This document shows, piece after piece, positions 1 through 8,899 of a DNA stretch of 64,000 bases. The position numbers and the translations under genes are program-made. Under the pieces are notes generated by a model. The model saw only the letters and a program-made list of their open reading frames with translations, ran no database searches and had not been told where the DNA came from. Positions within the stretch are counted from its first letter, which is position 1, and each line of letters begins with the position of its first letter. This stretch comes from Calothrix sp. NIES-4105 (lineage in GTDB: Bacteria; Cyanobacteriota; Cyanobacteriia; Cyanobacteriales; Nostocaceae): NCBI RefSeq assembly GCF_002368415.1, contig NZ_AP018291.1, positions 1 through 64,000 of the forward strand, written 5' to 3'.

Positions 1-2
1 AA

Positions 3-185
3 AAAGATATTTACCTAACTTTGTATAGAAACAAAGATTTGGGTATTGAGTTTGTGACGCATGAATTTAATAGATACGGATTTCCCAAATATCCCTATCA
101 GCGTAGGGCGCCTGTTACCTTAAAACCAGACTTATCTACTCTTATTAAGCACTTAGGTAAAAACAAATCAAATCAAAAAGTGTGA
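3..185 (+). CDS. C-terminal end of an unknown protein (cut by window edge)
   Basis: An open frame enters from the left edge and runs 60 codons to a TGA at 183-185. The translation is ordinary and soluble, with a basic C-terminus (KHLGKNKSNQKV). It contains one GGCGCC palindrome. Too little is present to assign a family, and the start lies outside the window. The next gene on the same strand begins 129 bp downstream after a leader with two hairpins, so the two are probably separate transcripts. Confidence 0.6.
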   Translation, partial: KDIYLTLYRNKDLGIEFVTHEFNRYGFPKYPYQRRAPVTLKPDLSTLIKHLGKNKSNQKV

Positions 186-245
186 TTGTTTTAAGTAGAT
201 AGCATTCCTTTTCTTCGATGGTGTGCTGTTGGTTTCATTCAATAC

Positions 246-291
246 GGGGGTAATCCCCCCACTATTGGGTGAATCGTTTCAAAACACCCAA
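246..291 (+). promoter_or_regulatory. Two leader hairpins upstream of the 315 gene
   Basis: First hairpin GGGGG-TAAT-CCCCC (246-259), second TTGGGTG...CACCCAA (264-291). They lie in the presumed 5' untranslated region, followed by an AAGGAG ribosome binding site at about 303-308. The TAAT loop resembles the loops of the mini-hairpins found at 30.8-52.6 kb, but the stem has no NNGC/GCNN form. Confidence 0.5.
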
Positions 292-314
292 CAGTACATT
301 TTAAGGAGACGACC

Positions 315-818
315 ATGTTTAATCTTTTTACCCCAAACGCTTTTGAAGTTGCACCTGCAACACAAGCAATCAACGATATTCTTTTTCCTGTAGTTTTGTT
401 TGGGATGATATTTATGTTTCTGTGTGCGATTTTTCTTGATAATCCTTTACCTTCAGTTGTAAGCGATGAAGAAAATATCATCGTACAGGACGCTGATAGT
501 CTTGCGGAGGCTATAGAGACTTCCAGCAGCTTAGTAAAAGCAGAAGATTATCTTGAACGGCAGCCTGCTTCAACAGTAGCTGTTATCAAACACTCCCAAC
601 CTCAACCAGTAAAAGTCGATTTATTCGATGTTGACCAAGAATGCCAGAAATTGCGTGCATTTGGCGCCCGTTCGCTGAAAGCATATTGTAAAGAGCATAA
701 GCTTTCAGGGTACTCGACAGCGGCTAATGCTGGAGTTGAGGCTCTTGCCAAGTTTATGTTGGCGCGGCAGGTAAAAGCGTGCGATGTTCAAGATTTTAGG
801 TCAAAATTTGTTGCGTAA
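315..818 (+). CDS. Membrane-anchored protein with a C-terminal helical, SAP-like region
   Basis: 167 aa with a good ribosome binding site (AAGGAG, 7 nt before ATG). Residues about 22-42 form one hydrophobic segment (FPVVLFGMIFMFLCAIFL) typical of a membrane anchor. A variable acidic linker follows. The last 60 residues are a charged, helical region (LRAFGARSLKAYCKEHKLSG...) whose spacing recalls SAP or Rho-N-type nucleic-acid-binding folds; that is only a resemblance. The gene at 40873-41349 has the same plan (N-terminal membrane segment, long linker, basic C-terminal domain), so both may tether nucleic acid or a replication factor to the membrane. Function unknown. Confidence 0.75.
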   Translation: MFNLFTPNAFEVAPATQAINDILFPVVLFGMIFMFLCAIFLDNPLPSVVSDEENIIVQDADSLAEAIETSSSLVKAEDYLERQPASTVAVIKHSQPQPVKVDLFDVDQECQKLRAFGARSLKAYCKEHKLSGYSTAANAGVEALAKFMLARQVKACDVQDFRSKFVA

Positions 819-927
819 GTAAGCTTCATAAAAAGCCTCAGCATTTATGTAGGAGAATAATAATATGTGGAGTACAAATCATGAAAATTAAAAAAATCCA
901 AACTTATCTGGAGATGCTAAATTATAT

Positions 928-1386
928 TTATTTGGCTTCCGCAAATTCCTTGAGAAATCGTGTGACAGTTCTGATTGATAATTTTAAGCCTTCTTTTTCC
1001 GCCATCTCGACAATAGCTTGCGAGCGCGCATGTCGCGACATCTCTTGGTTGAGCCGATTATTGTACTGTAAAACAATGTCAACTTTTTCTTTTACCCTTT
1101 TTCCTTTACTTCTAGAGCCAATTCTTGATAGCTCAAAACATACAAAATCAGCCTTTTCACGCCCTGTCAAAATGCTCTCAACCCACTGCTTTTTTACTGC
1201 CACTACAGTTGGAACTGATGCATTAGATATAATAGATGTTTCATTTATACTTTTGCCATTTTTTATTGATAAAAGTATCTTTGCTCTTTTCGCGGCCGCT
1301 ACATCTGCTTCATTCGCTATTACTTCTAAGTAATATTTCTCATCCTCCTTAAAATTAATGGCACACCCTTTTTTATCTAATAACAT
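928..1386 (-). CDS. Helix-turn-helix protein resembling the N-terminal part of IS630-family transposases
   Basis: 152 aa with ribosome binding site GAGGAA 6-7 nt before ATG on the minus strand. The sequence has the two-HTH architecture of IS630-type transposase N-termini: a first unit around residues 25-75 (AAKRAKILLSIKNGKSINETSI...) and a second near the C-terminus (RHARSQAIVEMAEKEGLKLSIRTV). No DDE catalytic domain follows, because the frame stops at 928. It could be an orfA-type subunit, a truncated transposase, or a stand-alone regulator derived from one. An open frame on the opposite strand (881-1333) is the weaker reading. Confidence 0.65.
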   Translation of the reverse strand: MLLDKKGCAINFKEDEKYYLEVIANEADVAAAKRAKILLSIKNGKSINETSIISNASVPTVVAVKKQWVESILTGREKADFVCFELSRIGSRSKGKRVKEKVDIVLQYNNRLNQEMSRHARSQAIVEMAEKEGLKLSIRTVTRFLKEFAEAK

Positions 1387-1471
1387 CTTAATTTCCTCTT
1401 CAACTACTTAATATTTTTTTGGCAAATTTAATAAGCTCTGTTATAATAAAATTCATGTAAGCTATTATACA

Positions 1472-1501
1472 AAAAGCCCTCATACTTTGACAAGGGCTTT
1501 T
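1472..1501. terminator. Inverted repeat, candidate bidirectional terminator
   Basis: A perfect 9-bp stem AAAAGCCCT / AGGGCTTTT with a 12-nt loop, ending in T-runs on both strands. It lies in the 440-bp gap between the IS630-like gene and the ParB-like gene. Apart from this hairpin and the palindrome at 1719-1742, I see no gene in 1387-1826. Confidence 0.55.
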
Positions 1502-1718
1502 GGCAAAGTAGGGCAAACTAGCAAAATCCCCCACTTTTGTTTTAAATTGTCATTGCCGCATAAGAAACTCGACTTCCAGCCCAGTTCTTCAAACAATTTT
1601 ATGCGCCAAGGCAAATAATCACTAATACATACTAATATATCATGGATAATCCCGTTTGTGTTCATTTATATTTTGGCGTATATAAATACGTTAATAATTG
1701 TATCCATAGATTTTTATT

Positions 1719-1742
1719 GATAACGATTATTATTCGTTTATC
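1719..1742. promoter_or_regulatory. Imperfect palindrome upstream of ParB-like/Rep operon
   Basis: GATAACGA...TCGTTTATC, an imperfect inverted repeat about 85-110 bp before the ParB-like start, in AT-rich DNA. It is a plausible autoregulatory operator for the 1827/3065 operon. The assignment rests on position only. Confidence 0.35.
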
Positions 1743-1826
1743 GTTGAAAAATGTTGTACATATTTGCTTAAACTTCCTAACGGTAGGACTTTTCTCCTTT
1801 TTAACTAAAAGTAATAGGAGAGTATT

Positions 1827-3068
1827 ATGAAAAATCACACAGAAATTAAACATTTAAGTCCAAATGAATTAGTTATTCATGCTGAATTACTGCGTATATA
1901 TGGAGATACCCAAGAGAAGCATGATTTACAGTTAGATATTGAAAAAAATGGCATCATGGTGCCATTAGTCGCATCAACACGTACATCAATCATTACTATT
2001 GTGTCGGGTAGGTGCCGACTACGAGCAGCAGTTGCGCTCTTGCTTGAATCAGTACCAGTAATTTGTTACCAATTCCCATCGGAGGAGGTAGAAAAACATT
2101 TTATACTTTCTGCTAATCGTGATAGACCCAAAACAAAGTTTCAACAATTACTCGAAGGGAAAGAGTGGGAATTACTGGAAAAACAGGCAGCAGCAGTTAG
2201 ACGCCAACAGGGATTGAAAGAGCGCTGGAAGGATAAAGATATTGAAAAATCTAGTATTGATAATACTTTGATGCAATCTATAGAAGGCGCTTCAGTATCC
2301 CACAATCCTCACAACCCTAATTACTACCCATTAGCGCTTTTGAACATTCCCTCTGACACATTACAACGGAGTGTCTCTCAAGAGCCACGCCAATCAAATA
2401 AAAAGCAGAGAGCGACAGATAAGGTAGGTTTACGGATTGGGATGTCGCGGCATAGTTATGAAAGAGGCAAGCGTGTTATTGAAAAATGTGAAAAATTACG
2501 GCGGTTGGGGAAGGAGATTGAAGCTTCGGCGCTTGAAGTGTATTTAGAATCGGCGGGTATTGTACCAGCAAGTAATTTATTGAAGGCGCCAAATTGTGAT
2601 GAGGTGTTGGAATTGGTGGGTTTGGGTGAAGCGAAAACCATTAAAGAGGCATTATTGAAAGCTAGTCGTGTGAATAAAGCGAGTGCGGTGGCGGAGGGAG
2701 CTATATTCTTTTTCCCAGATAATATGCTACGCAAACGGACTTATTACCATTCGGGTCGTGTGGTCAGGATATCGAACATGACTGCGACGGTATGTTTCCG
2801 GGATAGTGTTGATGATGATTTACACGAACATCAATATAAATGTGATGAATTGCTTTTGCTGAGTAAAGAAGATGAAAACCTGCATCATCAGCGTTTGCGG
2901 GATAGGATAAATCGCTTATCGATTAATCCTTTTGCTACCGCGAATGACAAATATATGTTGAATCGGTTGCTGGGCACCGTTGTGTGTACGCAGGATGAAG
3001 TTGACTGGCTACAGTTTATTGAACGACGCATTGAAATCAAGAAAAGGAAGCAGGAGGTAGCTGTATGA
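1827..3068 (+). CDS. ParB-like nuclease-fold DNA-binding protein, replication module A
   Basis: 413 aa. The ribosome binding site is AGGAG before ATG. Residues about 10-105 form a ParB/sulfiredoxin-type N-terminal domain (ELVIHAELLRIYGD..., DIEKNGIMVPLV, IVSGRCRLRAAVAL), followed by a helical HTH-like middle (KVGLRIGMSRHSYERGKRVI) typical of ParB specificity domains. It overlaps the 3065 primase-helicase by 4 bp (ATGA), so the two are translationally coupled. A close paralogue is at 56992-58161 next to the second Rep gene. Where the paralogue has SGGRRRQIA, this copy has SGRCRLRAA, so a conserved box arginine is replaced by cysteine. It probably serves partition or copy control of the replicon; it is not the classical ParB, which is at 34331. 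Confidence 0.85.
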   Translation: MKNHTEIKHLSPNELVIHAELLRIYGDTQEKHDLQLDIEKNGIMVPLVASTRTSIITIVSGRCRLRAAVALLLESVPVICYQFPSEEVEKHFILSANRDRPKTKFQQLLEGKEWELLEKQAAAVRRQQGLKERWKDKDIEKSSIDNTLMQSIEGASVSHNPHNPNYYPLALLNIPSDTLQRSVSQEPRQSNKKQRATDKVGLRIGMSRHSYERGKRVIEKCEKLRRLGKEIEASALEVYLESAGIVPASNLLKAPNCDEVLELVGLGEAKTIKEALLKASRVNKASAVAEGAIFFFPDNMLRKRTYYHSGRVVRISNMTATVCFRDSVDDDLHEHQYKCDELLLLSKEDENLHHQRLRDRINRLSINPFATANDKYMLNRLLGTVVCTQDEVDWLQFIERRIEIKKRKQEVAV

Positions 3069-6000
3069 AGATTAGACGCACTTCCAAACGTAATGGTTGT
3101 CGAGTTTGTGGTGGACACGATTCAAAATGTGGATGGCTACCCGACACTGATATTCACTTTTGCATGAATATTAACGATGCAATATCCGCTCCCCCTAGAT
3201 GGAAATATTTGGGAGAAACTCGTAATGGTATGTGGGGTATGTTTGTACCCGATGAAGGTAAGCAGTATACTGAAGAGGAAATTGCAGCATACAAAGAGCG
3301 CAAAGCATCAGAAGAGTTAAGAAGGCGCCTGCACCATACCGAGTCATTGAGTGAAGCATCACGCCATCGTCAATTAACTTCGCTTGTTAACCAATTACCG
3401 TTGAATGAATGTCACTGTGAGGATTTGAGGCGCCGTAATTTATCGGATGAATTGATAAAAAGGGGTAACTTCCGCTCAATAGGAAAATTCCAGAAGCTTG
3501 ATTTTGAACTATCACATAATTTAGCAGGTGTCTCTATCAATGGTATGAGTTTGACTAATCCATGCTCAGGGTACATGGTGCCGATATGGAACGAACATAG
3601 TCAAATGATTGGTTATCAAATTAGGAATGATGATAGTGAGGGTGCCAAGTATATATGGGCAACAAGTAACGCCAACGCGCGCAGGTTAAAAGGCGTATCC
3701 TCGCACCTCCAAAATGGTGAATTACCTTTGACTTTTTGCGTGTCGGATAAAATAGTAAGTGATATAAAGAACAATAATTCTTGTATCCAAAACGGGGAAA
3801 GTGTCAAGCTGAGTTATCGGATCAACATTGCAGAAGGGTTTTTGAAACCATTCATTATTGCCCATTTGCGTGAGTTACTAGTAATAGGCGCCGCAGGTGG
3901 TAATTTTGTTGGTAGTCTGGAAACATTCAAGCGTTACCTCGATGCAGCTTCATTAATGTTGGGTGGTACTCGTGAAGTAGTATTATGGGCAGATGCAGGC
4001 GCCATAGCTAATAAACACGTGATGCGCCAATACCGCAAAACATATTCAGTATTAAGAAGGTGGGGTTATAAATTACAAATAGCATGGTGGGGTCAAATCG
4101 ATAAAAACTGCTTTGATGGTGACGAGTACTTGGGTGATTATGAATTGATTAGTTGGTACGAATTTGAATCAATGTCACGCAACCCAGGCAGCATTTTGAG
4201 TAACATCGAAAAAATATTCCAGAGTGCTAGGCACCACCTGAAACGTAATAAACCCACTACTACTACATTCATTCCTACTGAAAAACAGGTACATACATAT
4301 CAATATGTACCAGGAAACTTACCGACGTATGGTGATTATGTGGAGATGGGGTGTCCAACAGTCACATATAAAAATAATGAACGTGCGACAATATTCCACG
4401 AAGCTACACAGTTAAAAGGATGGTCACATATCCTTGATGGTTCGGCGCCAGGTTTGGGTAAATCCCATACAGTAGGTAGCTTAACTGCTGAATATATGGG
4501 TGTTGACCAATTGATGTACTTGGCATCAGACCACAGAAACCCCACCACCATTACCATTGAAAAGAATTTCGTTGATGTGTTTCCTAGACACAATGGCATG
4601 AAAAAAGACCCGACACGCCAAACACAAGCAGGTAAAGATTTTCTCATGCACCGGGTGGGTGATGATAAGTCGGATATTCCACCCAACTGTGCGCGCGCTT
4701 CTTTATTCAGTGTTGCGAGGGATAAAAACATTAACCTCGAATCGAGTGGTGATATGATTTGTCAGGGATGCATACTATTTGATGCTTGTAAAGCGGGACG
4801 GGGTAATAATTACGGTTATTTATCAGATAGACGTATTGCACTTTCATACTCACAAATACGATTACATCCAGATAGTACACCTTTACCGAAGAACTACGGG
4901 TACAGCAAAGTAGGTTTGATATGGGAGGAAACATCAGTATTATTTAATGTGGTAAAAGATATAAAAGTGGATAGTGGTAATTTGTACAATTCACAGTTGG
5001 CATCCTATATGCAAGCGACAAAGATGTTTATGGATGAACCATCCAAAAACCCACTTGCATTACCATTAACGATGCTGGGTGAAAAACTACCCGAATTATT
5101 TTCGTTACCGAAGGATAAATTAGGTAGGTATGGATTGGGTGATGCTTCCATACATACATTATTAGGTAAGGCGCCTGCTGAAACGATGGTCACACAAGAA
5201 GCTGTGGCTAATTATACTCCTAACCTTGATTTTTTATTCCAGACATCAGATACAATCGATACTGCTAAATTATCGGCAGCAGAGAAAAGAAGTGCGGGTA
5301 AATTCAATAAGTTGTTGAGTGAGGAACATAATGATGAAACACTTCAACAACTGAAATCATTACCATTGAATTGGTTGCCAGAATTTATGGCAGTGTGGGC
5401 AAAACATACACCCGGTTGTTTTTCATTCAATAATGGTGTGTTGACTATCCACAAATTTAATGGGCGCCATCGGGAAGTAGCACACGCGGCTGCCTTCAAT
5501 ATTTACCTCGATGGTACAATGCCTGTGGATAACTTAGCATTAAAGTTAGGTGTACCACGGGAACACATATTAGTACTAAAAACCGAAACACCCGATTATT
5601 CAAACCTGGAAATAGTACATATCCCAGATATGGGAGTGTTGAGTCGTGACCGTAGGGATTCTCAACAAGTACGTGTTGATGCATTACGTGAAGCGATTGT
5701 TAATGTTGAAAATAAAAAATTCAACAATGCGGTAGTTGGAGTTATTGAACGTAAAGCATATGCTCGTGAGGGTGACGGGTATCATTTCCGTGATAGTCGG
5801 GGTATAAATAGATTCAGTAATGTAGCTGCAATTATTGGGATTGGGGCACCTTATGCCAATATAGGAGCAATGCAAGCCGAATTTACTTTACTACTCAAAG
5901 ATAAATTTAAACGCGACGCATCGAATGGTATTAGATTACATCATGTGTTTAAGTTTTTTGTCGGGTTGCCACTGATAGATTTGGTATCGTATATCACACC

Positions 6001-6769
6001 AAGACATATAGCTAATTTTTCAGAGCAGGAATATATAGATAAGTTGGTGGATGCTGAGATATTGCAGGAAGTGGGAAGACTGCGTTCCCACCTGCGTCGT
6101 GATGAATCATTGACCCGAAGGGTCAGCCAGTTTGGCGGGACAGAATCTGACACCGCCAACAGGCTGACTTATTATTTTGTGGGTGAATATGATTTGGGTG
6201 CCGTATTGAATGAGTTGCCGGGTGTAAGGTACACGTGTAAGGAGTCGTGCGAGTATTCAATAAAAGCTTGTGGTGGAACTAGGCGCCTGGAATTGATGGT
6301 GTTTAATGCGGCTGGTAGTTTAATATCTAGTGGTATAAAATCACCAACACAGAAACAAGTTATTGAATTTATTGAAACGCGGAGTGACTATGGGAAAGTA
6401 AGTCAAGGTCGTATAAGTCAAATAATGCAGCGGTTCGGGGGATGGGGCGCCATCTTAAAATTGATAGCGGCGGTACTGCTTGGTGTGAAAGAGAAAGATA
6501 AACCTTGTACAGCAAATTCGTTTGATGACGAGGAATGGATAATCAAAACTTACTTGCCATTGATACTTCAAACTGCTGTTGATGACCCAGTGGAAGCTGC
6601 TCGTGAGTTAGTGAGTATAGCGGTAGCCCACGGGTGGGATGCATTGAAAAAGTGTATTAGTTGTGTTGGATATGAATTACAGCAGCAGCTTGTTGAATTG
6701 GTGTTGGGTTTATATGCTTTGCTTGATGCCGAAAGTGTTGAGGAGTTGGCGGCTTTGGGGACTGGTTGA
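3065..6769 (+). CDS. Primase-helicase plasmid replication protein (CyRepA-like), module A
   Basis: 1234 aa, coupled to the ParB-like gene by a 4-bp overlap. Domains seen in order: an N-terminal zinc-ribbon-like cluster (C12, C15, C22, C33) as in primases; a TOPRIM-like region at about 185-340 with IAEG near 255 and WADAGA near 308; and an ATPase/helicase part with Walker A GLGKSHT near 463, a Walker B-like GLIWEET near 618, and an arginine-rich motif VI QEVGRLRSHLRR near 1001. Between the Walker motifs is a cysteine cluster (CQGCILFDAC, about 566-575) in a position like the FeS insertions of DinG/XPD helicases. The combination matches cyanobacterial plasmid Rep proteins that both prime and unwind. 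A CyRepA1-type relative begins at 60772. Confidence 0.85.
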   Translation: MKIRRTSKRNGCRVCGGHDSKCGWLPDTDIHFCMNINDAISAPPRWKYLGETRNGMWGMFVPDEGKQYTEEEIAAYKERKASEELRRRLHHTESLSEASRHRQLTSLVNQLPLNECHCEDLRRRNLSDELIKRGNFRSIGKFQKLDFELSHNLAGVSINGMSLTNPCSGYMVPIWNEHSQMIGYQIRNDDSEGAKYIWATSNANARRLKGVSSHLQNGELPLTFCVSDKIVSDIKNNNSCIQNGESVKLSYRINIAEGFLKPFIIAHLRELLVIGAAGGNFVGSLETFKRYLDAASLMLGGTREVVLWADAGAIANKHVMRQYRKTYSVLRRWGYKLQIAWWGQIDKNCFDGDEYLGDYELISWYEFESMSRNPGSILSNIEKIFQSARHHLKRNKPTTTTFIPTEKQVHTYQYVPGNLPTYGDYVEMGCPTVTYKNNERATIFHEATQLKGWSHILDGSAPGLGKSHTVGSLTAEYMGVDQLMYLASDHRNPTTITIEKNFVDVFPRHNGMKKDPTRQTQAGKDFLMHRVGDDKSDIPPNCARASLFSVARDKNINLESSGDMICQGCILFDACKAGRGNNYGYLSDRRIALSYSQIRLHPDSTPLPKNYGYSKVGLIWEETSVLFNVVKDIKVDSGNLYNSQLASYMQATKMFMDEPSKNPLALPLTMLGEKLPELFSLPKDKLGRYGLGDASIHTLLGKAPAETMVTQEAVANYTPNLDFLFQTSDTIDTAKLSAAEKRSAGKFNKLLSEEHNDETLQQLKSLPLNWLPEFMAVWAKHTPGCFSFNNGVLTIHKFNGRHREVAHAAAFNIYLDGTMPVDNLALKLGVPREHILVLKTETPDYSNLEIVHIPDMGVLSRDRRDSQQVRVDALREAIVNVENKKFNNAVVGVIERKAYAREGDGYHFRDSRGINRFSNVAAIIGIGAPYANIGAMQAEFTLLLKDKFKRDASNGIRLHHVFKFFVGLPLIDLVSYITPRHIANFSEQEYIDKLVDAEILQEVGRLRSHLRRDESLTRRVSQFGGTESDTANRLTYYFVGEYDLGAVLNELPGVRYTCKESCEYSIKACGGTRRLELMVFNAAGSLISSGIKSPTQKQVIEFIETRSDYGKVSQGRISQIMQRFGGWGAILKLIAAVLLGVKEKDKPCTANSFDDEEWIIKTYLPLILQTAVDDPVEAARELVSIAVAHGWDALKKCISCVGYELQQQLVELVLGLYALLDAESVEELAALGTG

Positions 6770-7158
6770 AGTCATTTAAAAAGGCGCCTCTCTTTAATGT
6801 AAGTGCGTTACTCAAAAATCCTCATGCAGTAGTGTGAGCAATTCAACCTGCCGATTTTCTCTCCTCATACAATGTATGGGTGTTTTGTCATGTCTATATA
6901 ACCTAAATAAAGTGGGTTTTACATGGTTAACTGGCGCCTTTAAACCACTTTCCCCACACCCACATACAAAAATACTTAATATTTCAATAACACTGATGGT
7001 ACTATTCAGCACTCAGTAATGCAAATTATTCAATATTCATCAATATGGCGCCTTTCAATACATTGAATAAGATGAATGATACGTAAATAGTTAGATTGAA
7101 ATATTAGTTTTGTATATAGAGTAAATTAAATACAAAATTAATAATTGGAATGGAGTAG
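6770..7158. other. Intergenic, no convincing gene
   Basis: 389 bp after the primase-helicase. It contains three GGCGCC palindromes and AT-rich sequence. Short frames exist on both strands (for example 6812-7012 minus), but none has a ribosome binding site or a recognisable product. Confidence 0.5.
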
Positions 7159-7450
7159 TTAGATACGACGTAAGTCAACAAACCTGCACCATGTTTCATT
7201 GTTTTTAAGATTCAATAATTTTTGTCGTTCGGGATACCTGACATAACATAACCTGGGGTCACTGGGATGGTTTTTTATGATTTTACCACTCCAGTGATAC
7301 GCAGGATTATTTGGATTATTACTGGACACTAAGTCCCCTACTTGAAGTCTTAATGGGTTACAAATATCATTCTCCGCCTTCGTTTTTCATCTTCCGGCAA
7401 TGTGAATAAACTTAATTGCGCTACAGTTTTGTAGGGTTGGACTATATATA
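7159..7450 (-). pseudogene. Frameshifted remnant of a helicase C-terminal domain
   Basis: On the minus strand, two adjacent frames give AQLSLFTLPEDEK and then AENDICNPLRLQVGDLVSS..., IIKNHPSDPRLCYV, ETWCRFVDLRRI-stop. This matches in order the last ~90 residues of the helicase at 44471-46948 (LQLTLFPETEAEKAIND, NPLRLGVDDWVKG, IVKIHPSDKRLCYV, RCWCRLVDLKR). A frame change near 7375-7385 separates the halves and there is no start codon, so this is a decayed duplicate of that tail. The helicase core is absent. Confidence 0.75.
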
Positions 7451-7469
7451 TTAAATATAATCAACACTG

Positions 7470-8075
7470 TTAAAATGTATCTGCTTGGCGGAGCGCTTCC
7501 ACCATCATATGCAATACATCTTGATGGTGAATATTCCATATTCTTTTGCCACTTGCAAATGATATTGCTACGATTCTAGTGTTCTCAAAAATACATGTAT
7601 TCTTTGATTTTTCTAGCCATTTTGTTTCATCTTCTTCTAGTAAATCACTTGAAAAAATATCTTCTAATTCGAGTGTATAAACTGCGGTTATACCACAAGG
7701 TCTATAATCTAATACAGAAACTTCTGAAGGTAAACACAATAGAGCCGTCTTAACTAAACGAGTATGGTCATAAATTTGACTGCTACTAGTAAATTGTTTT
7801 GCCCATTCTAATATACTAGTAAATTCTGAATCAAATACTTCTTGTGATACCTTATCTTTTAAATATTCTGGTAATTTTAATATGGATTTTATCTGTTTTT
7901 TTGCAATAGGTACTTTTGTTCCAAATGATTTACTTTTTTGTGTATTCACTTTGATGTGTACTGATAGAATTTCTTGATACGACGGATTCTGTGATATTTG
8001 TATAGGTATACGCTGTTTTCTCATATTTTCTACGTATAATCTATGATAAATACTTTTTTTGTTTTTATTGGACAT
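7470..8075 (-). CDS. Hypothetical protein, 201 aa
   Basis: It has a strong ribosome binding site (AAGGAGAG, 7 nt before ATG on the minus strand), which supports the start. The N-terminus is basic (MSNKNKKSIYHRLYVENMRKQRIP) and the rest mixed, with no membrane segment, cysteine cluster or motif I recognise. It contains no GGCGCC palindrome and sits inside a 2.4-kb stretch free of it (7.05-9.47 kb), so it may be a later arrival. Its immediate left neighbour is the helicase-tail remnant. Confidence 0.7.
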   Translation of the reverse strand: MSNKNKKSIYHRLYVENMRKQRIPIQISQNPSYQEILSVHIKVNTQKSKSFGTKVPIAKKQIKSILKLPEYLKDKVSQEVFDSEFTSILEWAKQFTSSSQIYDHTRLVKTALLCLPSEVSVLDYRPCGITAVYTLELEDIFSSDLLEEDETKWLEKSKNTCIFENTRIVAISFASGKRIWNIHHQDVLHMMVEALRQADTF

Positions 8076-8336
8076 GATTACTCTCCTTTTTGCAAGATTT
8101 AGATTTGTTATTATATTAACAGTGTTTTTGAGATTTTGGAATAATTTAATGATTATTAATCTCTCGGCAAGGTTTTTATCACAAAATATATTTATGATTA
8201 AATTATGCTATATTTTTATTATTGTAAACGTTGGTTGTATGAATACGTGGTGACAGTGATATAAGATGATGTTATATAATATTTTTAGATTGGGAATAAG
8301 CCAACTTATGAGCAAGTTATTGAGTATCGGGAAGCT

Positions 8337-8525
8337 GTGGCAGAAGTAAAACAGTTAATGCGGGGATTACAAGAGGAGCATTCGGCACCACAAATATTGG
8401 ATTCTGTGTCACCTGTTGTAATTGTTGACGAACAGGTAAGACAACTGGCAAGTCAGCTTGATGTATGTTCGACCATTGAGGAAGCTTATAAAGTATTTGT
8501 GAAAGTTGACCCTAAAGAACGTTAA
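8337..8525 (+). CDS. Small open frame, possibly a gene remnant
   Basis: 62 codons from a GTG. The same frame is open back to 8289 (NKPTYEQVIEYREAVAEVKQ...), so the GTG may be internal to a 5'-truncated gene. The product is helical and acidic (SQLDVCSTIEEAYKVFVK). No ribosome binding site is visible. Family unknown; it could equally be a decayed 3' end. Confidence 0.35.
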   Translation: MAEVKQLMRGLQEEHSAPQILDSVSPVVIVDEQVRQLASQLDVCSTIEEAYKVFVKVDPKER

Positions 8526-8899
8526 ATATATCGCTTATATTAATTTTATTTAAAGTATATACTTTTATCTTAATAGTATTTTTTAATTAACAATACTTGT
8601 TTATAGCTTTGCGCGAATCTATGGCTTACTATGAAACACAATGATTTTATTTGCTTAATTTAGATTTTGGTAATGCTTCACAGTTAAATAGTAAATATAA
8701 ATTTTAGCTAAATTTATTAGCTACACTCCGCTTAAATATATATTTTTAAAATTATATGATTTTGTATAGTCATCTAAGTATTTTATTGATTTTCTTTGAA
8801 ATATTTTTAGGTCATGATTAGTACGAGTGCGGGCTGCATGGCACCTGTGTGATTCTTTTTGAATAAAGCTGGCACACAAAAGTTCGTTTCTACGAAGAA
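8526..8899. other. AT-rich intergenic stretch before the 8900 operon
   Basis: 374 bp, very AT-rich, without an open frame of note. It presumably carries the promoter of the four-gene operon that begins at 8900; I could not place -35/-10 boxes with confidence. Confidence 0.4.

Noticed and set aside
881-1333. 150-codon plus-strand frame
   Set aside because: It lies opposite the IS630-like HTH gene, which has a good ribosome binding site and recognisable helices; the plus frame is its shadow.
1480-1665. 61-codon minus-strand frame
   Set aside because: No ribosome binding site, no recognisable product, and its end overlaps a terminator-like hairpin.
6812-7012. 66-codon minus-strand frame after the primase-helicase
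   Set aside because: Composition is plausible but there is no ribosome binding site and no family; could be a remnant, not supportable as a gene.
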